NCBI RefSeq assembly: GCF_000948975.2
Contig: NZ_CP059735.1
Location: 930,001-994,000, forward strand
Length of the DNA stretch: 64,000 nt
Reading direction: 5' to 3'
DNA from: Thalassomonas actiniarum
Lineage (GTDB): Bacteria; Pseudomonadota; Gammaproteobacteria; Enterobacterales; Alteromonadaceae
The notes beneath the pieces are model-generated. The model ran no database searches. It had not been told where the DNA came from and worked only from the letters and a program-made list of their open reading frames with translations. Within the stretch, counting starts at the first letter, position 1. Every line of letters starts with the position of its first letter. The position numbers and the translations under genes were made by a program. This document shows, piece after piece, positions 44,801 through 53,943 of the stretch.

Positions 44801-46093
44801 GTGAAGTTTTATAACCTAAAAGAAAATGATGAAAAAGTAAGTTTTGCCGGTGCGGTCAGGCAGGGGTTGGGTAAAAACCAGGGGCTGTTTTTTCCCGAAG
44901 AAATTCCCGCCCTTGATAATATCCAGGAGCTGCTGGCTTTGCCTTTGGTGGAGCGCAGCGTCAAGGTACTTTATCCTTTTGTCAAAGACGACTTGAGTGA
45001 AAGTGAATTAAAAGAGATTGTCACCGCCGCTTTTAATTTTCCGGCATTGTTGCAACCTATCACTGAAGACAGAGCGATCCTGGAACTTTTCCACGGGCCG
45101 ACATTGGCCTTTAAAGATTTCGGCGCCCGCTTTATGGCGCAGTGCCTGCAAAAATTCAGTAAAGAAAAGAAAATTACTATTTTAACCGCCACTTCCGGCG
45201 ATACCGGCGCTGCCGTTGCCCATGCCTTCCACGGCCTGGATAATATCCGCGTGGTGATCATGTACCCTAAGGGCAAGATCAGCTTACTGCAGGAAAAGAT
45301 GTTTACCACGCTGGGCGGCAATATTGAAACCCTGGCGATAGACGGTGATTTCGATGACTGTCAGGCGTTGGTTAAACAGGCCTTTGACGATAAGGCGCTG
45401 GCGGCAGAAATAGGCCTTAACTCGGCCAACTCCATCAATATCAGTCGTTTGCTGGCGCAGATCTGCTACTACTTTGAAGCCGTGGCCCAACTGTCACGTC
45501 AAAAAAGTAAGAGCCAGCTTGGCGATGTGGTGTTCTCTATTCCCAGCGGCAATTTCGGCAACTTGACCGCGGGGTTATTTGCCAAGGCGCTTGGTTTGCC
45601 GATCAAACGTTTTATCGCCGCCACCAATGAAAATGACACCGTGCCCCGCTACCTGGAAACCGGAGACTGGTCGCCGAATGAGACGGTCGCTACTATGTCC
45701 AATGCCATGGATGTCAGTAACCCCAATAACTGGCCGCGGGTGGAGCATATGCTTAAAGCCGGTATTATTGAAGAGGCTGCTGTCAGCTCGGTTTCCGTGG
45801 GAGAAGAGCAGACGCAATCGACCATGTTACAGCTCAATAAGCTGGGTTATATTTGTGAGCCTCATGCAGCCGTGGCTTATAAGGCGATGCAGTACGGGGT
45901 GACAGAGCAGGAGTTCGGGGTATTTTTAGGCACCGCCCACCCGGCGAAATTTAAAGAAGTGGTGGAAAGCATTTTAGGTCAGCCGCTGGGCTTGCCGAAA
46001 GAACTGGCGGATTGCGCCGGAGAGAAAATCCTTTCCAGTGATATGACGCCTGATTTTGCCTTGTTGCGCGAGTACCTGTTAAAGGGCAATTAA
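44801..46093 (+). CDS. thrC: Threonine synthase ThrC
   Basis: PLP enzyme converting phosphohomoserine to threonine, last step of the pathway. It is 430 residues, starting with GTG 44801 after AAGGA. LFHGPTLAFKDFGARFMAQ holds the PLP Lys; TSGDTGAAVAHAF and IPSGNFGNLTAGLFAKALG bind the cofactor phosphate. Last gene of the operon, followed by a strong terminator. Confidence 0.97.
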   Translation: MKFYNLKENDEKVSFAGAVRQGLGKNQGLFFPEEIPALDNIQELLALPLVERSVKVLYPFVKDDLSESELKEIVTAAFNFPALLQPITEDRAILELFHGPTLAFKDFGARFMAQCLQKFSKEKKITILTATSGDTGAAVAHAFHGLDNIRVVIMYPKGKISLLQEKMFTTLGGNIETLAIDGDFDDCQALVKQAFDDKALAAEIGLNSANSINISRLLAQICYYFEAVAQLSRQKSKSQLGDVVFSIPSGNFGNLTAGLFAKALGLPIKRFIAATNENDTVPRYLETGDWSPNETVATMSNAMDVSNPNNWPRVEHMLKAGIIEEAAVSSVSVGEEQTQSTMLQLNKLGYICEPHAAVAYKAMQYGVTEQEFGVFLGTAHPAKFKEVVESILGQPLGLPKELADCAGEKILSSDMTPDFALLREYLLKGN

Positions 46094-46126
46094 TCCTTTT
46101 CTCCGTTAAGGTGTTTATCTGCTAGC

Positions 46127-46165
46127 GCCCCTTGTTTTTCTCTGGAAAAGCAAGGGGCATTTTTT
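46127..46165 (+). terminator. thrABC operon terminator
   Basis: A 14-bp stem (46127-46140 with 46145-46158, one G-T pair) with the loop TCTG, followed by ATTTTTT. Confidence 0.9.
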
Positions 46166-46240
46166 ATCGGCTGCTGGCGGGATTGGGCTGTTGCGGGTAA
46201 ACTAGCCGCTTTAATTTCATTCATTATTATTTATCTTTTC

Positions 46241-46927
46241 ATGAAGACATCTGACAGCATCAGCCAGCCGGTATGGCAGCACATTATCAAGCAGCAACAG
46301 CAGCAGCCGTATTTCCAAAAACTGGCTGAAGAAATCGATCGGCAAAGGCAAGCCGGCGAAGCCATTTACCCGCAGGAAAGTGATGTCTTCAGCGCCTTTG
46401 ATTATGTCGATTTAACTGAGGTCAAAGTGGTGATCCTCGGCCAGGATCCCTATCATGGTGCGGGGCAGGCACATGGCCTGGCATTCTCGGTATTACCCGG
46501 GGTGAAAGTGCCGCCGTCGCTGGTGAACATTTATAAAGAACTGACCACTGATATTGCAGGTTTTACCACGCCGGGGCATGGTTATTTAACCCCCTGGGCA
46601 AAGCAGGGGGTATTGCTGCTTAATACCGTGCTTACGGTACAGCAGGCCAAGGCCCACTCCCATGCAAAACTTGGCTGGGAGCAATTTACCGATGTGATTA
46701 TTGACCAGATAAACCAAAACAATCCCGGTTGTGTCTTTATCCTTTGGGGCAGTCATGCCCAGAAAAAAGGCAAAAAAATCGACGGCGACAAACATCATGT
46801 TTTAGCCGGGCCGCATCCGTCGCCGTTATCGGCTTATCGCGGTTTTTTTGGTTGCAGGCATTTCTCAAAAACCAATACCTGGCTGGAGCAACAAGGCCAG
46901 ACACCGATTAACTGGTGTCTGGATTAA
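46241..46927 (+). CDS. ung: Uracil-DNA glycosylase (family 1)
   Basis: Removes uracil from DNA. It is 228 residues. The catalytic water-activating loop [18 protein letters not shown] contains the key Asp; [17 protein letters not shown] and the Leu loop [14 protein letters not shown] are also diagnostic. Stands alone after the thr operon. Confidence 0.97.
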   Translation: MKTSDSISQPVWQHIIKQQQQQPYFQKLAEEIDRQRQAGEAIYPQESDVFSAFDYVDLTEVKVVILGQDPYHGAGQAHGLAFSVLPGVKVPPSLVNIYKELTTDIAGFTTPGHGYLTPWAKQGVLLLNTVLTVQQAKAHSHAKLGWEQFTDVIIDQINQNNPGCVFILWGSHAQKKGKKIDGDKHHVLAGPHPSPLSAYRGFFGCRHFSKTNTWLEQQGQTPINWCLD

Positions 46928-46966
46928 CTCATCTTTAATTAAGGCTTTCTCAGGTTTGGTCAGGTG

Positions 46967-47533
46967 TTAATCGAAGTAGATGATCATTTCCGCGGCTTCG
47001 CAGTGGCAGTCATAACCGCACAAGATGCAGTTGTAGCCGTTTTTACTGTCTTCATACCATTTGTTCGGGTGTGTTTTTACCAGCTGGCCGCCGCATTTGG
47101 TAAAATATTTTACCGCGCTGTTGCCGGGGCTTTGCTTCCATAAATGGCTGACTCCTGCCAGGGAGCCTTGCTCTTTGGCGGCGGCAATGGAAAGTTTCAG
47201 CAGCTGGCCGCCGATGCCGTGGCCGCGGTAATTTTCATCGACGGTATTGCATTTAAAATAACAGCTTTTATCCACCGGCACTTGCCATAGCTGGGGGCTG
47301 CACCATTTATCGACATGCCACTGGCCGGCGGCAAAGGTGATGCGAAAACCGATCAGTTTATCCTGATCGTAAACCACATAACCGCTGTTGATGCCGTTTT
47401 TTACGCCTTTTTCATACCAGCTTCTGATGTTTTCGCTATTGAGGTAGCCGTCGCCGTGGACAAAGTTACCCAGGGTGATGATGTTGTCAAAATCATCCGG
47501 GGTTAAATTTTTATAAATGAACTGCTTAGTCAT
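46967..47533 (-). CDS. GNAT-family acetyltransferase with Cys-rich tail
   Basis: Probable N-acetyltransferase using acetyl-CoA: the acetyl-CoA loop is RGHGIGGQLLKLSIAAAKEQG. It is 188 residues from ATG 47533 (MTKQFIYKNLTPDDFDNI); a frame to 47581 exists but is less likely. The C-terminus carries CILCGYDCHCEAAEM, four cysteines within 11 residues, suggesting a metal site or redox sensitivity that is unusual for the family. Substrate unknown. Confidence 0.87.
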   Translation of the reverse strand: MTKQFIYKNLTPDDFDNIITLGNFVHGDGYLNSENIRSWYEKGVKNGINSGYVVYDQDKLIGFRITFAAGQWHVDKWCSPQLWQVPVDKSCYFKCNTVDENYRGHGIGGQLLKLSIAAAKEQGSLAGVSHLWKQSPGNSAVKYFTKCGGQLVKTHPNKWYEDSKNGYNCILCGYDCHCEAAEMIIYFD

Positions 47534-47718
47534 ATAAGTGAACTGTAAATACTTGAGTTTGATAAGTGCAACTATTGGCAAATAATGGCATAGTTGGCGC
47601 GATAAAAAAATAGTGAAACAAGCGAAAGTTATCGGTGTTATTGTTAACTCTTGTTGCCGCAGTATCTATAACGATATGCTTATGTTGATGTTTCCAATTA
47701 GTTCGTAGTTTGGAGTGA

Positions 47719-49059
47719 ATGATGTACGACCCCTTGCATGATCTGTCCCCGGGGATAGGTGAAGATTACCCCGACAGTTACTGGGCTGATGTGTCCAAAG
47801 ATGCCCCCGAAGATGACGGTATGTTGAAACAAGATCTGGATGTCGATGTGGCTATTATCGGCGCCGGTTATACCGGGTTATCGTGCGCGCTGCATCTGGC
47901 ACGCGAGCACGGCATTAAAGCCACCGTGCTGGAAGCCAACAAAACCGCCTGGGGCTGCAGTGGTCGTAATGCCGGGTTTATCCTGAAATCTTCCGGACGC
48001 AAGGCTTACTCCACCATGGAAAAGCAATGGGGTGAAGAAGTGATGCGCGGTATCTACGGGGAAATGTGTGCCGGGGTTGATACGGTAAACAGTTTGATTG
48101 CCGAGGGCATAGATTGCGACCAACAAGATGCGGGTTATATCAAGGTTGCCCATAAGGCGAACAAACTTGATGAATTGATCTCACTGGCGAAATTGCAACA
48201 GAAAATGTTTGGTTATGATGTCCAGATCTTGTCTCAGGATGAAGTGCGCAGCCAATACATGGATGATCGCAATGCCTACGGTGCTATCCGCTATCAGGAT
48301 GGTTTTGGCTTAAACCCGCTGAAACTTGCCTGGGGATACCAAAAGCTGGCACGTAAAGCCGGGGCAAAAATATATTCATCTTCTCCGGTGACCGACTGGC
48401 AAACGAGTAATAACCGCCAGCAACTTATCACGCCCCAGGGGATAGTGACCGCGAAAAAGGTGGTAATTGCCACCAACGGCTACACCCCGAAAAACCTCCA
48501 TGGCCTGGTTAAAAACCGTACCTTGCCGGTACTTTCCCAGATAATCGTGACCGAGCCGCTAACACCGGCTCAGCTTGAAGCCTGTAATTTTCTCACCAGC
48601 AATGTAGTGATGGATACCCGGGCGTTGAAATATTACTATCGCAAACTACCGGATAACCGTATTTTATTTGGCGGCCGTGGAGCTATCACCGGCAAGGGCG
48701 CCGAAGACCCCTATTATGCCAACCGTTTATTGGCAGTGTTAAAAACCAGCTTCCCGTCATTGGCACAAATTAAATATGACTATGCCTGGTCCGGCTGGAT
48801 TTGTATGGCGCTCGATGACTTGCCCCATATTTATCAAAGTGAAAATAATGATGTTTTCTACAGCATGGGTTATTGCGGCAGCGGGGTGTCTTTCACTGTC
48901 CAGGCGGGCAAACGATTGGCGCAAAAAGTTGCCGGCGAGCAGGTGCCGGATTTACCCCTTTATCAGAAAGCCTTGCCGAAATTTCCTTTTGCGCCGCTGC
49001 GCCGGGTTGGTCAGTGGGGATACTTCCACTACGGTAAAATCAAAGACACCTGGTTCTAA
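47719..49059 (+). CDS. FAD-dependent oxidoreductase, gamma-glutamylputrescine oxidase-like
   Basis: DAO-family flavoprotein resembling PuuB. The FAD Rossmann motif is VDVAIIGAGYTGLSCALHLA, followed by EANKTAWGCSGRNAGF, and GRGAITGKG and MGYCGSGVSF occur near the C-terminus. It is 446 residues. A ribosome binding site (GGAG) precedes it. No putrescine-pathway neighbours are present, so the substrate is uncertain. Confidence 0.88.
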   Translation: MMYDPLHDLSPGIGEDYPDSYWADVSKDAPEDDGMLKQDLDVDVAIIGAGYTGLSCALHLAREHGIKATVLEANKTAWGCSGRNAGFILKSSGRKAYSTMEKQWGEEVMRGIYGEMCAGVDTVNSLIAEGIDCDQQDAGYIKVAHKANKLDELISLAKLQQKMFGYDVQILSQDEVRSQYMDDRNAYGAIRYQDGFGLNPLKLAWGYQKLARKAGAKIYSSSPVTDWQTSNNRQQLITPQGIVTAKKVVIATNGYTPKNLHGLVKNRTLPVLSQIIVTEPLTPAQLEACNFLTSNVVMDTRALKYYYRKLPDNRILFGGRGAITGKGAEDPYYANRLLAVLKTSFPSLAQIKYDYAWSGWICMALDDLPHIYQSENNDVFYSMGYCGSGVSFTVQAGKRLAQKVAGEQVPDLPLYQKALPKFPFAPLRRVGQWGYFHYGKIKDTWF

Positions 49060-49080
49060 TCAGGGTTAACGAATGTAAAA

Positions 49081-49130
49081 ACCGACCAATCAAACCTCTT
49101 CTTGGAATGAGGTGTGATTGGTCTTTTTTT
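49081..49130 (+). terminator. Terminator of the FAD oxidoreductase gene
   Basis: GACCAATCA (49084-49092) pairs with TGATTGGTC (49115-49123), with an inner ACCTC/GAGGT stem, followed by seven T. Confidence 0.9.
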
Positions 49131-49471
49131 AGTTTAATCCGTTAACTTAAAATAAATATATTTAATGTGCTCGTTAAACACTTTTTGTTCATTATTAACT
49201 TATTTATTACAAAATGGGTTGTGAATATTTAACCATTTTAGTAGAATCCTCCCCCCTCTCGACATGGTTTGATAATTAGCCCTAAGTGACTGAAAGCCAG
49301 CTTTCATGGCCGCGGGTTTTTTTAACGGATCTCCAGATACTTGCAATGGAATGGCACATCTCGATTATCAACTCGCGGTATGATTATTAATGCACTGATA
49401 AGCTTTGTATTAAGGTTTCTGTGCCGTAAAGAGAGCGAATATTATTCCCTTTTTTTTAGGACTTTTTGCAA
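49131..49471. other. Gene-free region upstream of the LRR lipoprotein
   Basis: An AT-rich stretch that holds the promoter of the LRR gene. Near 49288-49325 is a short motif, GAAAGCCAGCTTTCATGGCC followed by GCGGG and seven T, that could be a small hairpin (GAAAG/CTTTC) plus T-tract; I cannot assign it to a known RNA family. Confidence 0.4.
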
Positions 49472-52162
49472 GTGAAAATTAAATCAACTGTTAAGTATTC
49501 TTTGATTAGTGCAACATCACTTCTGTTGCTTGCCTGTGGCGGCGGTGGCGGCGGAAGTAGCTCCGATAACGATTCTCCAACCTATATTGCCCCTGTTATT
49601 TCTGCTATGACCTCAGAGCCTGTGCTTGAACGTGGCAGTTATAGTTATACCGCCAGTGCCAGTGACAGCGACGGCTCTATTGTTTCTTATCAATGGCAAC
49701 AGATTTCAGGCACGCAAGTCTCTGACTTGGTTGCCGACTCCGCAACGCTTTCCTTTACCGCCCCTAATGTGGCCAGCGATGAAGTGTTAACTTTTACCCT
49801 GACAGTTACGGATAATGACAACCAGAGTAAAAGTGAAAGTATTGATATCACCATCAGTGCCTATGAGTCGTTAGCCTCTTTGGCCATTAGCGATAGCGGC
49901 CTGTTAGCCTGTTTAAATCAAGATGCAAATAATGATGCTGGGATCACAAGTCTGAGCTGTGATCAGGTAAGCATGGCTTCTATTGCCGAATTAAGTGCTT
50001 TTATTCAACTTGAACAGTTAACCATTACCAATGCCGGACTGACGGATGTTTCTGCTTTGGCTGCGTTAACTCAGCTTAAATCGCTGGATTTATCGAATAA
50101 CGAAATTGCGAATGTCAGCAGTCTTGAAAACCTGACTTCACTGACTTCCTTGGACTTAAGTTATAACAACTTTCGGGATAACAGCTTCGCCGAAACCTTA
50201 AACAAGTTAACGGCCCTGACAGAGCTTAATTTAGAAAAAGCGAATAAAAATTACAGTGGGTATTTTAATTTAGATGTAGAAAATCTTTCCGCATTAACGC
50301 AATTGACCCGTTTAAATTTAAGTTATGTAAGCCTGGGCACAAGTTATTCAGCGATTGACCTGTTTAGCGAATTAAAAAGCCTTAAATTAGCCTCTTTGGG
50401 AAGCCGATTTAATTCATTAAGTTTCTTGTCCGGTTTGACGGCGTTAGAGTCGCTGGATATCAGTGAGAATCATTATGTCAGTGACTTAACCGCGGTAGGT
50501 TTATTAACAAATTTAACAAGTCTGGACCTGTCTGATACCGGAGTTAACGATCTTTCGCCGTTATCTTCTCTGGTGAATTTGCAGGATTTAGCTCTTAGCG
50601 ACGTGAGCGTTTATGAGACTTCGACAATCACTGATTTAGTCAACCTGCAGGTTTTGGATCTCAGCAAAGAATACGGTTCTCTGAATTTTGATCTTGATGG
50701 CATAGACAAGCTAACGTCATTGACAACGCTGAATCTTACTAACAGAAGTATAACTAATTACACAGGCATTAGTGGTTTAGATAAGCTGGAGCACTTATTT
50801 GCCAGTAACGCTAACCTTAAAGAGTTGAGTTTTTTACCTGACTTAACTGCTTTGAAAACTCTGGATATCAGCAATAACTCAAGTATTTCTGATGTTAGCG
50901 CCTTAGCTGACTTAGTAAACCTTACCGAGTTAAATCTTGCCAAAACAGCTGTCGTTGGATTATCGCCTTTAGCAGGTATGACAGAATTAACAGTACTGGA
51001 TATCAGTGATATCTATTACAGTACCGTGCTCGACCTGACACCTTTGACCGGTTTAGTGAAGCTGGAAGAGCTGACTGCAAATTTCAACACTTATACTAAT
51101 ATTGATGTCCTGGCGGGCTTAACGGCGCTGAAGACCTTGGATCTAATTTATGCGCAGCTTGAAACCTTGTTTGACTTTAGCAAGTTAACTCAGTTGCAAA
51201 GCCTGAATTTAACCTCTAATAAGCTGACTGAAATTTCTGAATTGTCCGATGTCAGCACTTTAACCAGTTTACAGTTAGAGTCAAATAGCGATCTTAGCGA
51301 TATCAGTGCCTTGCAGGAGTTAACCTCGTTAACCGAACTGTCACTTAGAAGTGTAAGTGCCCTGGAAAACGTCGATGCATTGTTTTCTTTAACCAATTTG
51401 GAAACATTAAATTTATATTATAATTCGCGGATTTTATGCACTGATTTGGATCAGCTGGAAGAAACCCTGGTGGATACTGATATTACCCGTTATTCCAATT
51501 GTATGGAGCAGCCGGTGGATATTAGTTTGATTGAAGATGCTGATTTACTCTCTTGTATTTATAGCCGCTCAGCCTATGATATCGCCGATGTGAATGATCT
51601 ATATTGTTATAGCGGCAATATTGAAAGCCTCGCCGGAATTGAGCAGTTTAGCAATTTAACTTCTTTAAGATTAGATAGCCATTCTGTCAGCGACCTGTCG
51701 CCTTTGAAAGAATTAACTTCCCTATATAGCTTAAGATTGAATAATAATGCTGCTGCCGATATATCACCCTTATCGGCCTTGACTGAACTGCGGGAATTAC
51801 AATTAAATGGTAATGGTATCAGTGACATATCAGCCTTGAGTGGTTTATCGAAACTGACAAGTATCTCTTTTGATAACAATAATATTAGCAATATCAGTGC
51901 TTTATCTTCATTTTTAGAGCTGCAGTATTTATATCTGAATGACAATAATATTAGTGATTTAGCACCATTATCAAGTTTGCCTGCTTTGGACAATCTAAAA
52001 TTAGAAAATAATAATGTCAGTGATTTATCGCCGCTTATGGGGATAACCTCCTTACATTGGCTGTACTTGCAGGGCAACGACAATATCGATTGTGACCAGT
52101 TAACGACCCTTAAAGAAACATTGAATTTATATCACAGTTCTACGCCTAGCCAGTGTAACTAA
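49472..52162 (+). CDS. Leucine-rich-repeat lipoprotein with two capped repeat domains
   Basis: About 896 residues. GTG 49472 follows AGGA and gives a lipobox (LLLLAC then GGGGGG), so it is an anchored lipoprotein; TTG 49466 is the alternative. A PKD/Big-like domain (about residues 45-135; IVSYQWQQISGTQVS) precedes a first LRR domain of about 20 repeats of about 22 residues (LTSLTSLDLSYNNF, LVNLTELNLAKTAV). Cys caps flank it (LLACLNQ...LSC at about 144; LCTDLDQLEETL...NC at about 654). A second, smaller domain repeats that plan (LLSCIYS...YC at about 693; IDCDQLTTLKETL...QC at the end). The repeat type resembles internalins. Likely surface binding role. Confidence 0.9.
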   Translation: MKIKSTVKYSLISATSLLLLACGGGGGGSSSDNDSPTYIAPVISAMTSEPVLERGSYSYTASASDSDGSIVSYQWQQISGTQVSDLVADSATLSFTAPNVASDEVLTFTLTVTDNDNQSKSESIDITISAYESLASLAISDSGLLACLNQDANNDAGITSLSCDQVSMASIAELSAFIQLEQLTITNAGLTDVSALAALTQLKSLDLSNNEIANVSSLENLTSLTSLDLSYNNFRDNSFAETLNKLTALTELNLEKANKNYSGYFNLDVENLSALTQLTRLNLSYVSLGTSYSAIDLFSELKSLKLASLGSRFNSLSFLSGLTALESLDISENHYVSDLTAVGLLTNLTSLDLSDTGVNDLSPLSSLVNLQDLALSDVSVYETSTITDLVNLQVLDLSKEYGSLNFDLDGIDKLTSLTTLNLTNRSITNYTGISGLDKLEHLFASNANLKELSFLPDLTALKTLDISNNSSISDVSALADLVNLTELNLAKTAVVGLSPLAGMTELTVLDISDIYYSTVLDLTPLTGLVKLEELTANFNTYTNIDVLAGLTALKTLDLIYAQLETLFDFSKLTQLQSLNLTSNKLTEISELSDVSTLTSLQLESNSDLSDISALQELTSLTELSLRSVSALENVDALFSLTNLETLNLYYNSRILCTDLDQLEETLVDTDITRYSNCMEQPVDISLIEDADLLSCIYSRSAYDIADVNDLYCYSGNIESLAGIEQFSNLTSLRLDSHSVSDLSPLKELTSLYSLRLNNNAAADISPLSALTELRELQLNGNGISDISALSGLSKLTSISFDNNNISNISALSSFLELQYLYLNDNNISDLAPLSSLPALDNLKLENNNVSDLSPLMGITSLHWLYLQGNDNIDCDQLTTLKETLNLYHSSTPSQCN

Positions 52163-52185
52163 TTTGCTGTAATTTCATTTTGTCG

Positions 52186-52222
52186 AAGCCCGGTAGCCTT
52201 GTGATGCTATCGGGCTTTTTTA
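52186..52222 (+). terminator. LRR lipoprotein terminator
   Basis: AAGCCCGGTAGC (52186-52197) pairs with GCTATCGGGCTT (52206-52217) over 12 bp with one wobble pair, then TTTTTA. Confidence 0.9.
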
Positions 52223-52786
52223 TTTGCAAAATATTGTCTATATCATGGATAGACAGGGATGTTGATTTTCATCAGAACAGAAAGAGACGCCGGGCAATAG
52301 AAACAGCATAAAACGCGAATTCAAAAGAGAATGGAACACCGCTACATTTTATATAAGTAAGAGCCTCGTTTCTTAACGGGGCTTTTTCTGTCTCATATGT
52401 AAATGCAATACCCATGGCACGGTGAGCCGTCAGAAAGGCGGGCCAGGGCAGGAGTCGGTGCAAGTGCTGTTGTGCACATGTGTCATTACCGCTGTATGCC
52501 GGATAACTCTATGTTTATAACCGTACCTTTTTACTATTCTTTTCAAGGTGTTGAATCTCGTGTACAGCATTATATACAGTACTTGAGAACACGCAAAATA
52601 TTTAATGACAACCCCGCCGGATTTATGCTGTGTTTTGTACTATTAATTAAAGATCCCGCAACAACCCACCACACCCGAGGAGGCCACTTACCAGCTAAGA
52701 TCTCAAGCAGATAAACCAGTCGCTATCCCCGAGTGCCAGAAACACCCGGAGACAGCTAACCAAAACGAACTTAAAAGGAGTCCGTC
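52223..52786. other. Gene-poor region with orphan hairpins before symE
   Basis: A 564-bp stretch with no protein I trust. It contains a 7-bp inverted repeat with a 7-base spacer (52235-52255) and, at 52361-52387, a terminator-type hairpin with no gene before it. Its middle part (about 52400-52470) is richer in GC than its surroundings (GGCGGGCCAGGGCAGGAG). The right end carries the symE leader. Confidence 0.5.
52361..52387 (+). terminator. Orphan terminator-type hairpin
   Basis: AGCCTCGTT pairs with AACGGGGCT over 9 bp across the loop TCTT, then TTTTT. The nearest upstream gene already has its own terminator at 52222, so this could end an unannotated small RNA starting after that point. Confidence 0.6.
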
Positions 52787-53050
52787 ATGGCTGAATATCA
52801 TCATACGCCAGAGCTTTGCCCGGCAAAAGTAAAATATCCCCGCTATCGCCAGTTCACCGTACTGGAAACTACCTGCGAGTCGGCAGCGAAAACCCGCGGC
52901 CTGGGCATTAACTATGTCCCGGTAAACCTTGAACCTTGCATTGTGCTGCGGGGAAAATGGCTCCGTCAGGCCGGTTTCCCTATCGGGCAAAAGGTGAGTG
53001 TGGTGATCAATCCGGGAGAAATTCTGATCACGCTTAAACAGCTTTGCTGA
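52787..53050 (+). CDS. symE: SymE-family type I toxin
   Basis: An 87-residue protein. The C-terminal half has the SymE core pattern: EPCIVLRGKWLRQAGFPIGQ, then VSVVINPGEILITL, related in fold to AbrB. In E. coli SymE is an SOS-induced toxin that damages nucleic acids and is silenced by the antisense RNA SymR over its 5' leader. A strong ribosome binding site (AAAAGGAGT) precedes it. I see no convincing LexA box upstream and cannot identify an antisense RNA by eye, so regulation is unproven; a non-toxic homologue is possible. Confidence 0.82.
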   Translation: MAEYHHTPELCPAKVKYPRYRQFTVLETTCESAAKTRGLGINYVPVNLEPCIVLRGKWLRQAGFPIGQKVSVVINPGEILITLKQLC

Positions 53051-53115
53051 AGCCGGTTGTGACATTTTGCCGCTTGCAGCTTATTGGCTGAAAAAGAGAA
53101 TTTAACAAAGGGGAA

Positions 53116-53153
53116 TTCACCGCTGACTTGTAAGCATACAAGTCAGCGGTGAA
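53116..53153. repeat. Perfect 17-bp inverted repeat hairpin
   Basis: Arms 53116-53132 and 53137-53153 are exactly complementary over 17 bp (TTCACCGCTGACTTGTA) around the loop AGCA. No T-tract follows on either side. It lies between convergent symE and the PEP-CTERM gene. Could be a transcription barrier, a palindromic repeat family member or a protein-binding site. Confidence 0.75.
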
Positions 53154-53244
53154 CCAATTGATGTTTGTTGAATTTATTTGGCCGGGTTGGGTTTAACCTC
53201 AAGCAGTTAGGACTGCCGTTAACCTCAACCAGGCCGGGTATGGG

Positions 53245-53943
53245 TTATTTTTTCATTAACCGACGGCTAAAACCACCACCAATCAAGCCTAAGGCCAATA
53301 ACGCAATACTGGCGGGCTCAGGTACGGCTGCCGATGCTGCACGGCTGATCGCCAGGTGATCGAAGACGATCCCGTCGGCATTGGCCCTGCTGCTTAAAAT
53401 GGTGACCGAATGGATAAGCTCATTGCCTTCGGCGTTGATTTTTAAATAGCCGTTGCGGCCGGAGCTGCTGGCAAAGCCCGCATGATCTTCAAGGTAACCG
53501 TAGTCCTGATCGTTGATGCGCAGGGCGTGCAGGCCGCCATAGTTGGTTTCCGCGTTGGCCATGCCGGCACCGAAACCGGTAATGCCGTCTTCAAAGAAAA
53601 AGGTAATGCCCTGCACCCAAGTGCTGCTCCAGCGGTTATTACCGCCGTTGCCGTTTGACAATACATAGCCGTCGTCCCAGCTAAAGCCGGGGTAAGACAA
53701 GGTATTGACCAGCTCGGTGCTTTGCTCGGTGTCGGGATTGATAAAGGAGTAGCTGAGGCCGTCAATCAGCTGGGTATCGTCAAAGCTTTCTATTTCATAA
53801 CCTGTGATCCCCAATGCAGCATCCATGGCGGAAGTATCTGATGAGTAGACCCCGGGGGCATAAAACGTGATCAGGCTGGCCTGGCTGGCGGCACTGGCAA
53901 CTAATAAAGAGCTGGTTAACAAAAGTTGGGAGATTTTTTTCAT
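53245..53943 (-). CDS. PEP-CTERM sorting-domain protein
   Basis: A 232-residue exported protein: signal peptide (1-22, ending ASQA), a beta-rich middle part (residues 25-200) and the C-terminal PEP-CTERM signal: VPEPASIALLALGLIGGG followed by FSRRLMKK. Such proteins are processed by exosortase and exported, often with exopolysaccharide. The middle domain is not recognised. Needs an exosortase elsewhere in the genome. Confidence 0.9.
   Translation of the reverse strand: MKKISQLLLTSSLLVASAASQASLITFYAPGVYSSDTSAMDAALGITGYEIESFDDTQLIDGLSYSFINPDTEQSTELVNTLSYPGFSWDDGYVLSNGNGGNNRWSSTWVQGITFFFEDGITGFGAGMANAETNYGGLHALRINDQDYGYLEDHAGFASSSGRNGYLKINAEGNELIHSVTILSSRANADGIVFDHLAISRAASAAVPEPASIALLALGLIGGGFSRRLMKK

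Noticed and set aside
52560-52590. Possible LexA box before symE (TATACAGTA half-site)
   Set aside because: The left half lacks CTG, so it fails the CTG-N10-CAG rule.
52403-52714. 103-codon frame before symE
   Set aside because: No ribosome binding site, odd composition and no recognisable domain; the frame overlaps the GC-rich patch and the symE leader.
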